Shown in pieces: positions 1 to 7,834 of a stretch of DNA of 37,899 bases (position 1 is its first letter; each line of letters begins with the position of its first letter). Below the pieces are notes generated by a model. It was not told where the DNA came from. It saw only the letters and a list, made by a program, of their open reading frames with translations, and made no database searches. The DNA comes from Nemertoderma westbladi (lineage: Eukaryota > Xenacoelomorpha > Nemertodermatida > Nemertodermatidae), in contig JAUCBJ010000560.1 in assembly GCA_032718475.1 (NCBI GenBank), positions 1-37,899 on the forward strand. Reading direction: 5' to 3'. A program made the translations under genes and the position numbers.

Positions 1-240
1 CCAACCTAACCCTTGATGGATGTACCTGTACACTGTACAGTATACGTGAAGTTTATCATGTATTACAATGTATTAAGCCCGTACCGTAACGCTATATTAT
101 ACTGGCTAATAAGTAGTTTCAGTTTGATAATGTACCTACTGGTCAGTACTGCGGTCCCCTATTCTTTACTAGTGCCCACTCCCGGCAGGCATAAGGCTGC
201 ACGATAAATAGGCTACCGGTACCGGTAATAACTCCCAGCA
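1..240. other. Left-edge spacer, no gene seen
   Basis: I see no supported coding region here. The stretch ends with two overlapping ACCGGT sites near 211-226, a motif that recurs through the window. It could hold promoter or 5' UTR sequence for the open frame starting at 241, but no TATA box or initiator stands out. Confidence 0.4.
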
Positions 241-426
241 ATGTCGGAATACAATAAATTTATCGAACTATATAGAAAGTCGCATAGCGAGTTATCTAGA
301 GAGAAGCAATTCCGAAAGGGGCAAGAAGAATGGAACTTGCTCAAAAAAGATAAAGCGGCCCTGTTGGCCAAGAAATCACAATTACAAGAATTGGTACACC
401 GCCAATCAGCCGCCAATCGCCGATAA
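241..426 (+). CDS. Short coiled-coil coding segment upstream of the two-exon gene
   Basis: This is a 61-codon open frame starting at an ATG in good context. The product is highly charged and helical (runs of K, E, Q, R, with leucines at heptad-like spacing), ending in a TAA at 424-426. It lies in the same frame as the later exon-1 block (799-1136). A second open frame begins 12 bases downstream in a different phase, so this may be the true N-terminal part of that gene separated by a frameshift or an unseen short intron. I do not recognise a domain. It could also be a chance open frame, but the composition is protein-like. Confidence 0.4.
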   Translation: MSEYNKFIELYRKSHSELSREKQFRKGQEEWNLLKKDKAALLAKKSQLQELVHRQSAANRR

Positions 427-437
427 ATGCATGGCAT

Positions 438-1136
438 ATGTTCCAAACTTATTCGATTGGCGCCACAGAGTCCAGCGCATGTGGTGCTGCAGAATCCACA
501 GAGACAGGTCAACCTGCCTCTGCCATACGAGGTGCATTGACAGCATCGCCTCAGATCATGGAGTCTGCCTCCCCCCAGATCATAGAATCTGCCTCCCCTG
601 AGGTCATAGAGTCTGCATTGCCAGGTGAAATAGAGTCTGCAATGCATGTTACCACGTCGGATTCTGAAAAGCCTAGAAACTTGGAAACCCCAGCTCGTGA
701 TAGGATTGAGGGAGAAATTACAATGGATGAGAAAAGACTACTAACTATGTTGGATTGCCGTTCGTCGGGGTTATCCAATGTGACAACGCGCGATATAGAA
801 ACTCAAAAAATTGAAAATAAAGGCTTCAAAAAGGAAACTTAATGCACTCGTAAATGATGCAAAGAGGAAAAAGAAGGCTCGGGATAGAATGAGGGACGCA
901 ATACTACAAATTCGCAAGGAATTACCAGAAAGTAATAAGATATTCAACAAAGTAAGGGAAAAGAAAGGCCGACCTTCACTACAGACTGACCAACCTGAGC
1001 TTCTAAAGGCTATAATTAATATAGTGCTGCAGTCAACCGCTGCAGATGATCGCCGTCGTACAAATACTTTGAGAACAGTTACTACCATAGATGATCTGCA
1101 TGAGGAACTAATGAAGCTAGACTTCAAATTATCTAG
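438..1136 (+). CDS. Exon 1 of a conserved uncharacterised two-exon gene, with probable frameshift
   Basis: Bases 438-842 are open in one frame and encode a Ser/Glu/Pro-rich segment with four imperfect ESA.P..I repeats (near residues 42-70). From 799 the reading moves to another frame, giving a basic coiled coil (KKKARDRMRDAILQIRKEL) followed by GRPSLQTDQPELLKAI and a DDRRRTNTLR motif. The switch falls in or next to an A6 run at 805-810, so a one-base indel is the simplest explanation. The exon ends at 1136 in ..LSR with a good donor (AG|GTTAGT). Joining to 1650 restores LSRSALYIRLLPRR without a break, which is strong evidence for the splice. From memory, similar proteins occur in multiple copies in cnidarians, sponges and other invertebrates with no assigned function; this was not verified. 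A transposon origin for the family is possible. Confidence 0.65.
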
Positions 1137-1649
1137 GTTAGTCACAATTACAGTTTTACCATATTACATTTACGCTCATTAGCGGCCTATGGCTGTGGTG
1201 TCCCGCCCCGTTGCACCAAAATAGCCATTTTTTATAGCCTTTTTTTAATTATCTTAATTAATATTAATATTTTAATTAATATTCCATAAATAAACCCCTT
1301 GTTAACTTGTAAAGACCTGGGGTTTAATATACTAAAGAACCTGTCGTTTTTGCAAGTGACAACCCTAGGTTATTTTAGTACTGAAAATTGCCAGTTTCTT
1401 AGAAAAACTTCTGGTTATTTTGTCCCGAGATTAATCCAGAGGTTTAACGAGAAACTGGCAGTTTTTTAAAAAATAACCACAGGTATGTTTTTTCAGTGTA
1501 GGTAAGTCACATTATTCACAGATGACGACGATCCAAGTATTTGATATCCGTCTCTGTCTGTTTTATGGTGTATTAGTGTTACAGTGTAAATGTATATACG
1601 TAGAAAGTATAAAATAATTAGGTATAAAAAAAACTATATGTTTTTACAG
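1137..1649 (+). other. Intron (513 bp) of the uncharacterised gene
   Basis: The donor is GTTAGT at 1137-1142. The acceptor TTTTTACAG ends at 1649 after a T-rich stretch. Splicing keeps the frame and rebuilds a conserved-looking peptide across the junction. The intron is AT-rich and holds an inverted repeat at 1362-1484. Confidence 0.75.
1362..1484. repeat. Inverted repeat (hairpin) inside the intron
   Basis: Left arm 1384-1401 and right arm 1449-1467 are complementary around the core GCCAGTTTCT / AGAAACTGGC. Weaker outer complementarity (about 1362-1376 against 1467-1484, around GGTTATTTT) extends the structure. This could be a small MITE or foldback remnant. I did not identify a target duplication. 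Confidence 0.5.
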
Positions 1650-1969
1650 ATCTGCCTTATATATCCGCCTACTTCCACGTCGCTGTAATTCAAAGGAAGG
1701 AAAGCGACATGTTTCCACAGTCCCAGTAAAACTGCTGCGTCCCGAGTCAAACCTTCGTAAACGAAATATCGACCGCCAGTTTGCTGCCTCCTTCGTACAA
1801 GATCTCCACGAGGTGTGTTGTTTATTTGGAGGTACAGCAGTGACATTCATGTCCATTGATGATAAGGCCCGAATTCCAATTGGTCTAACTGCAGCCAACT
1901 CTCAAGCTCCACTAGCAATGCATATGGAATATCGGGTGCGCCTTCCTGACCATGATTTTGTCCGAATGC
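1650..1969 (+). CDS. Exon 2 of the uncharacterised gene, truncated by LINE insertion
   Basis: Read in the phase set by the splice at 1649, this exon is open and encodes about 107 residues. They include SALYIRLLPRR, EGKRHVSTVPVKLLRP, MSIDDKARIPIGLTAAN and MEYRVRLPDHDFV. These read as dense conserved motifs of one family; the acidic DDK and DHD positions could be catalytic or metal-binding, which is inference. Reading continues openly into the minisatellite at 1970, but the composition changes abruptly to Gly/Ser/Thr repeats in all frames, so the exon is broken there. No continuation of the gene is visible after the LINE (11223) or after the 3' LTR (31593). The gene here is therefore a 5' fragment and probably non-functional. 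Confidence 0.65.
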
Positions 1970-3925
1970 CGAATGGGGCGACGAGTTTTCCCAGGTGGTT
2001 CGAGTTCGACTACGACGTCGATTCTGCCGAATGGGGCGACGAGCCTACCGGGCGCCGGCGGTCCCACTATGACGTCGATTCTGCCGAATGGGGCGACGAG
2101 TTTACCCGGTGGTTCGACGTCGCGGTTACCTGGTGTTTCGACGACGTTTCAGCCAAATGGGGCGACGAGTTTACCCGGTGGGTCAACGACGAGTTTACGC
2201 GGTGGGTCAACGACGAGTTTACCCGGTGGTTCGACGACGAGTTTACCCGGCGTTTCGACGACGATTCCGCCAAATGGGGCGACGAGTTTACCCGGCGGTT
2301 CGATGACGAGTTTACCCGGTGGTTCGACGACGAGTTTACCCGGTGGTTCGACGACAAGTTTACCCGGCGGTTCGACGACAATTCTGCCGAATGGGGCGAC
2401 GAGTTTACCCGGCGGTTTGACGACAACTCTGCCAAATGGGGCGACGAGTTTACCCGGTGGTTCGACGACGAGTATTCCAGGTGGTTTGACAACGAGTTTA
2501 CACGACGGTTTGATGACAATACTGCCGAATGGGGCGATGAGTTTACCAGGTGGTTCGTCGACGAGTTCACCTGGCGTTTCGACGACGATTCCGCCGAATG
2601 GGGCGACGAGTCTACCTGGTGGGTCAACGACGAGTTTACCCGGTGGGTCAACGACGAGTTTACCCGTTGGTTCGACGACGAGTTTACCCGGCGTTTCGAC
2701 GACGATTCCGCCAAATGGGGCGACGAGTTTACCCGGTGGTTCGACGACGAGTTTACCCGGTGGTTCGACGACGAGTTTAACCGGTGGTTCGACGACAAGT
2801 TTACCCGGCGGTTCGACGACAATTCTGCCGAATGGGGCGACGAGTTTACCCGGCGGTTTGACGACAACTCTGCCAAATGGGGCGACGAGTTTACCCGGTG
2901 GTTCGACGACGAGTATTCCAGGTGGTTCGACAACGAGTTTACACGACGGTTTGACGACAATACTGCCGAACGGGGCGACGAGTTTACCAGGTGGTTCGTC
3001 GACGAGTTCACCTGACGTTTCGACGACGATTCCGCCGAATGGGGCGACGAGTCTACCTGGTGGTTCGACGACGAGTTTATCCGGTGGTTCGACGACGAGT
3101 TTACCCGGTGGTTCGATGACGAGTATTTCAGGTGGATCGACGACGAGTGTACCCGGTGGTTCGAAGACGAGTTTACCCAGTGGTTCGACGACGAGCTTAC
3201 CCGGTGGTTCGACGACGCGGTTACCCGGTGGTTCAACGACGATTCCACCAAATGGGACTACGAGTTTACCCGGCGGGTCGACGACGATTCCGTCAAATGG
3301 GGCTACGAGTTTACCCGGTGGTTCGACGACGATTCCGCCAAATGAGGTTATGAGTTTACCCGGCGGTTCGACGACGATTCCGCCGAATGGTGCGACGAGT
3401 TTACCCCGCGGTTCGACGACGATTCCGCCAAATGGGACTACGAGATCACCAAGCGGTTCGATAACGATTCCGCCGAATGGGGCGACGAGTTTACCCGGTG
3501 GCTCGACGACGATTCCGCCAAATGGGGTTATGAGTTTACCCGGCGGTTTGACGACGATTCCACCGAATGGTGCGACGAGTTTACCCCGCGGTTCGACGAC
3601 GATTCCGCCAAATGGGACTACGAGATTACCAAGCGGTTCGATAACGATTCCGCCGTATGGGGTTACGAGTTTACCCGGCGGTTCGATGACGATTCCGCCA
3701 AATGGGGTTACGAGTTCACCCGGCGGTTCGACGACGATTCCGCCGAATGGTGCGACGAGCTTACCTGGCGGTTCGACGACGAGTTTACCCGACGGGTCGA
3801 CGATGAGTTTACCCGGCAGTTCGACGACGACTCTGTCGCATGGGGCGACGAGTTTACCCTGTGGATCGACGACGAACTTACCTGGCAGTCTGACGACGAG
3901 TTTACCTGGCGGTTTGACGACATAC
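1970..3925 (+). repeat. Coding minisatellite, 24-bp base unit with higher-order repeats
   Basis: The base unit is 24 bp encoding GGSTTSLP, mixed with a 45-bp variant encoding IPPNGATSLPGGSTT. Higher-order duplications are visible. A 441-bp period links 2260 with 2701 and 2470 with 2911. A 180-bp period links 3421 with 3601. All periods are multiples of three, so ORF1 stays open for about 650 residues. Because the units lack stop triplets in several frames, long spurious open frames also appear on both strands. Confidence 0.9.
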
Positions 3926-6900
3926 ACCCTCCTGGACCAGGTAGGCCCGGGAAACCAGACAGCCGATGACCTGGTCCAGAGGTGTCTTCCTGAAAACTGG
4001 AACGACAACTTTAATATGATAGTCTCAGGATCTGATCCATCTACGGGTAAGATGACGACTCCAATGTCCCCACCAATCTCGACCACCACAAACTCTGTGA
4101 ATAACGCTATTATGGTTGAGGACCCAGCAGATGGTGGTAGCTGGTGCAATAGGACGACTACTACACCTATCCATATGAAACCACCCCATTCTGGCGGCGT
4201 TTACAATACTGCACACCCAAGCTGGTTAGGCCCGGGTAACCATACAGCCAATGACCCGGCTCGGGTGCGTCAGGAAAGCACAAACAATGGCTCCAAGTTT
4301 GGCGCTGGTACTAGCCCTATCCCAGTTACAAATACAAACTTTTTGGTGCGTATACCTAATAATATTTCTATATTTACTAGTTATAGTAACTGTGTTACCA
4401 CTACTATATCAGCAGCCAAACAACCACTGGTAAGTACAGCTGTTCGCCGAGCTAAGAGGGGTCCTGGTTACTGGCAGCAGCTTGGGAAGAAATGCCAGGC
4501 AACCAGACCGCATACCAGGAGCCAAGGTGCCCTTCCTAAGACAATACCCTACAATCCCAGACAGGTTAATGACTCACCAGACGCAATAGAACCTAATAGA
4601 GCAATAGAGCCGATTGCAGATCAAAATGATGTGAATGCAGATCAAGGTGCAGCCGCAACCAGCGACCCACCTTCTCCAGTGTCTATAACAGTGAGTGATG
4701 GTTTCTCTTTGACGCAGCCTGGTCAGCTGATCCCAGATTGCCCACCATTCATGGATATATCAGAGAGTGGATTAGAGCGACTTAGCGGACAAGGTAAGGT
4801 TGACATACTAAAGGAAGCATTCATCTCTGAGGTGGTCGACAATGATGTTTATCTGGGAGGAAATGAACCTGATGCTGCCTCCTGCAACTGCGTTTCTCAG
4901 GGGGATGCTAATACATGCTCAGAGGTGGCAAATTTGCAGGGACCAGAGGAGAACTATGGGGACCACATGTGTTCCAATTCTATTCAAGGTGCAGTAACTG
5001 GGCAGGAGACACTGATACACAGAGTGGATGACCTCCAGGATGACCTCACCTGGAAGCCCAGATATATCACCATAAATGCATACCCACGCCCAAAAGAAAA
5101 TGAGACAATGTCCAAGATCACCGACTTCTATCATCCAACAACCAAGGATGTTACATTTATACTCGATCCAGAAGTGGAAGAATTCCAACCTGCCGCACTG
5201 GTGACAAACACATATCCACAGGATGTATCAGAGCTCCCTCTGTCTCAGCAAGAGGAGCTAATGAGTCTGTTTCCTGATAGTGATGATAAGTCCTGTCCCT
5301 TGGCTATCATAAAGGCTATAACGAAACCACGGCGCCCAGGACACAGGATATACATCCCTCCATCTTGGAAGGATCTTCAATCACTTAAAGGGGACAGTTA
5401 TTTGAGCGATACTATTGTGGATGCATTTTTCACATTGTTGGAAAGGCAGATTCATGGTGTAGTAACTATTCCCATAGAATTTGCAAGGAAACTACACCAG
5501 CAAAGCTATGATCTAGCTGCAGCAGTTAGATATGTCACCAGCAATTCAAGTATTCATGAAAATAACATGCTGTTGATACCAGACATTCACAAAAAACACT
5601 TCACACTGCACATTGCTGACCCAAGTAAAAGGGAAGTTTTCACACTAGATTCATTAAATGAGACATCAACAGTACCAGCTACAATAGCAGGTAGCATTGC
5701 AAAAATTTTGAACTTGATAAGTTCTGCCTCGGAGAATGACACCTCAAAGAGATGGGTGCCAACTAATATAAAGCGACCTTTCCCAGGGCAATCCAATCAT
5801 CATGATTGTGGGGTCTATGTCTGCATGTATGGCTTGTCTTTATCAATGAACTGGAACTCTTTATGCCCTTTTCACAAGGACAGCAGTAAAGTACGGAAAT
5901 GGCTAGGAAAGTGTTTAGAGGATGCTTGCATCCATGATTACCAGGGGTCTAGAATATTAGTCCCCATTCCTGCTGAATTAAATTCTCCTTCTGATAAGGA
6001 TAGTCTAAATAAAACACAGTGTGCCCTTGCTCAGCCATACCAATCAGTGAAGATGGCTCTTACATCTAATAGGAGAGAGATCAAGCACCCTTGTAAGCCA
6101 ATTAATAGCCATACAGTGAAACCTGCAGATGCAAATCCATGGATTGAATTTGACAAAATTACCACATCAGATGAATTCCTAGAGGTTGTACGTAAGCTAA
6201 AACTTATCCAAAATCCAAAAGAAGTATTTGCAAAGTCATTGACCTCTCTTGGTCTAGAGGCACTAACAAAATTTCAAAAGCTTCTCTTCAAAGACATAGC
6301 ACATAAAATTTTAGGTGAATCAAGTGGTTTGAACTTTCAGCTGATCAACAGAAGATCGATAGATGAAGCAGCGCTAGATGTTGCGGAATTTGCTATATGT
6401 TATGAAGAAAGGGCCCTATCAAACAGCTTCAAGAAACGAGTAAATGTGTCCAATGTGGACTCTCTTGGCTTTCTTCAACTTCTTGAACTGACAACAAATC
6501 TTCAGATCGAGGTTAAAACCCTCAAAGCAGAGAATAGCAATGCTATTGCTAGGATTGAGTCTCTAGAAGCTGCATTAACTCTAATACTCTCAGACAGTTC
6601 GCGGACAACTATCAAGAATGCATGTACACCCTTACAACTAGCAAAAGATGCCAATATTAAAACACACCCTAAAAAGAAGAAAATATCTCATAAACATGAT
6701 AAACATGCTGGAAGCGGTAGTGGCAATAAAGGGGAAAATAATAAACAAGCAAATAAGGTAGAGCTAAATACAAACAATAAAAATGCCAAAGAACCTTCAC
6801 TGATTTGCAGTAATGCTAGGCAATATAAGAATATTGTAACGGGAAAAGAGGCAAATGAAAAGGAGTATGTATATCCATCTATTGACAACCCTAAATCCAT

Positions 6901-7834
6901 AGATCAAGTCTTGACAAGTGATCGGACTTGGAGAACCCCAATAAACCCGAGTCATCCAACAAATGATATAAATACAAAACATGATTACATAAAGACTAGC
7001 AATTTGTATGAGGATCTGGATACCGATGAAAAGCTTGCATTCCTGCTTGAAAATCAAACAAACTTTTTGGAGAAGCTAGATTCTAGTGACTGGTATCAGA
7101 ATCCTGCGAACAGGCATAATACCGACAGAATGTTAGGTAATAATATAAAGGCCGTGTCTCCAAGTGATACATGCAAGGTTAGGGTATATGGGTTGCCAAA
7201 AAACACCTCTCTGGAATCACTTTCATGTTTTTGCTACTCACAAATTGGGTGTACTCCCATAAGTGTCCAAATGGAAGACACAATGCCTGGAGAGAAGTTG
7301 GCTATTCTCACAATTGAACGTAGTACTCTGGAGAACTTTCTGCAACCATCACTTTGGCCTGGAGATAACATTTTTGTTGAACAGGTGGTGGGTACCTCAA
7401 TTAGTAAGGATAGATCTCTAACAAACCTAGCTGCTACTCCATCCCAAATTCATCATCACAGGAGAAAAACCCTCCTTCCTACACAAAAATTATTAGAAGC
7501 TCAAGTCCATGGGAATGCACACAGGCCTAGCTTCATGGATGAAAACGCATTCAAACCATTGAACAGGCCTAGGTTCATGGATGAAACCACATTCAAACCA
7601 TTTCATCCTATAAGGGAGCACGGAAAGTATAAAACTACAACTGCAATGCACTATACCCAATGTGTCCCAAAACAGGAGATTCAATTAGTCGGATATAGAT
7701 CTTCCAAACTTCGAAGTAGGGAGATTGGAAGATTCAATGACTGCTATGCTCTGGCTCAGAAATTTTATGATTCAAATAAATTTAACAAAACACAGACATA
7801 CCAAGGCAATCACCTGCAACATTGTCATTTTTAA
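1970..7834 (+). CDS. LINE ORF1: Ser/Thr/Gly repeat, Ulp1 (C48) protease-like, coiled coil, RRM-like
   Basis: The frame is open from 1952 to the TAA at 7832-7834 (1960 codons counting the chance ATG at 1952). Residues about 1-660 are the low-complexity repeat. A Ulp1/SENP-like cysteine peptidase spans roughly 5380-5900. Its WLxDxIID-like start is LKGDSYLSDTIVDAFF. The likely catalytic set is His (KKHFTLHI, 5597), Asp (LDSLN, about 5648), Gln (PGQSN, 5789-5791) and Cys (HDCGV, 5807-5809), all present. A leucine-rich coiled coil lies at about 6450-6600, a Lys/Asn-rich basic linker at 6655-6830, and an RRM-like fold at about 7165-7400 (VRVYGLP, then AILTIE). Two tandem RPxFMDExxFKP repeats lie at about 7525-7600. 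RRM plus coiled coil fits an RNA-binding ORF1 protein. The protease could process ORF1 or act on SUMO or another ubiquitin-like protein; that is inference. The true start is lost or lies within the repeat. Confidence 0.85.
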   Translation, partial: RMGRRVFPGGSSSTTTSILPNGATSLPGAGGPTMTSILPNGATSLPGGSTSRLPGVSTTFQPNGATSLPGGSTTSLRGGSTTSLPGGSTTSLPGVSTTIPPNGATSLPGGSMTSLPGGSTTSLPGGSTTSLPGGSTTILPNGATSLPGGLTTTLPNGATSLPGGSTTSIPGGLTTSLHDGLMTILPNGAMSLPGGSSTSSPGVSTTIPPNGATSLPGGSTTSLPGGSTTSLPVGSTTSLPGVSTTIPPNGATSLPGGSTTSLPGGSTTSLTGGSTTSLPGGSTTILPNGATSLPGGLTTTLPNGATSLPGGSTTSIPGGSTTSLHDGLTTILPNGATSLPGGSSTSSPDVSTTIPPNGATSLPGGSTTSLSGGSTTSLPGGSMTSISGGSTTSVPGGSKTSLPSGSTTSLPGGSTTRLPGGSTTIPPNGTTSLPGGSTTIPSNGATSLPGGSTTIPPNEVMSLPGGSTTIPPNGATSLPRGSTTIPPNGTTRSPSGSITIPPNGATSLPGGSTTIPPNGVMSLPGGLTTIPPNGATSLPRGSTTIPPNGTTRLPSGSITIPPYGVTSLPGGSMTIPPNGVTSSPGGSTTIPPNGATSLPGGSTTSLPDGSTMSLPGSSTTTLSHGATSLPCGSTTNLPGSLTTSLPGGLTTYTLLDQVGPGNQTADDLVQRCLPENWNDNFNMIVSGSDPSTGKMTTPMSPPISTTTNSVNNAIMVEDPADGGSWCNRTTTTPIHMKPPHSGGVYNTAHPSWLGPGNHTANDPARVRQESTNNGSKFGAGTSPIPVTNTNFLVRIPNNISIFTSYSNCVTTTISAAKQPLVSTAVRRAKRGPGYWQQLGKKCQATRPHTRSQGALPKTIPYNPRQVNDSPDAIEPNRAIEPIADQNDVNADQGAAATSDPPSPVSITVSDGFSLTQPGQLIPDCPPFMDISESGLERLSGQGKVDILKEAFISEVVDNDVYLGGNEPDAASCNCVSQGDANTCSEVANLQGPEENYGDHMCSNSIQGAVTGQETLIHRVDDLQDDLTWKPRYITINAYPRPKENETMSKITDFYHPTTKDVTFILDPEVEEFQPAALVTNTYPQDVSELPLSQQEELMSLFPDSDDKSCPLAIIKAITKPRRPGHRIYIPPSWKDLQSLKGDSYLSDTIVDAFFTLLERQIHGVVTIPIEFARKLHQQSYDLAAAVRYVTSNSSIHENNMLLIPDIHKKHFTLHIADPSKREVFTLDSLNETSTVPATIAGSIAKILNLISSASENDTSKRWVPTNIKRPFPGQSNHHDCGVYVCMYGLSLSMNWNSLCPFHKDSSKVRKWLGKCLEDACIHDYQGSRILVPIPAELNSPSDKDSLNKTQCALAQPYQSVKMALTSNRREIKHPCKPINSHTVKPADANPWIEFDKITTSDEFLEVVRKLKLIQNPKEVFAKSLTSLGLEALTKFQKLLFKDIAHKILGESSGLNFQLINRRSIDEAALDVAEFAICYEERALSNSFKKRVNVSNVDSLGFLQLLELTTNLQIEVKTLKAENSNAIARIESLEAALTLILSDSSRTTIKNACTPLQLAKDANIKTHPKKKKISHKHDKHAGSGSGNKGENNKQANKVELNTNNKNAKEPSLICSNARQYKNIVTGKEANEKEYVYPSIDNPKSIDQVLTSDRTWRTPINPSHPTNDINTKHDYIKTSNLYEDLDTDEKLAFLLENQTNFLEKLDSSDWYQNPANRHNTDRMLGNNIKAVSPSDTCKVRVYGLPKNTSLESLSCFCYSQIGCTPISVQMEDTMPGEKLAILTIERSTLENFLQPSLWPGDNIFVEQVVGTSISKDRSLTNLAATPSQIHHHRRKTLLPTQKLLEAQVHGNAHRPSFMDENAFKPLNRPRFMDETTFKPFHPIREHGKYKTTTAMHYTQCVPKQEIQLVGYRSSKLRSREIGRFNDCYALAQKFYDSNKFNKTQTYQGNHLQHCHF

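Noticed and set aside
213-647. Cysteine-rich minus-strand frame
   Set aside because: It is antisense to the protein-like plus-strand frames, with cysteines coming from complements of GCA/ACA-rich repeats.
1970-3925. CRISPR array
   Set aside because: Repeats are contiguous and coding, without unique spacers. The organism is eukaryotic.
2067-4149. Long minus-strand open frames (394 and 666 codons) and an extra plus-strand frame across the minisatellite
   Set aside because: They arise because the repeat units lack stop triplets in several frames. Only the ORF1 frame connects to recognisable domains downstream.
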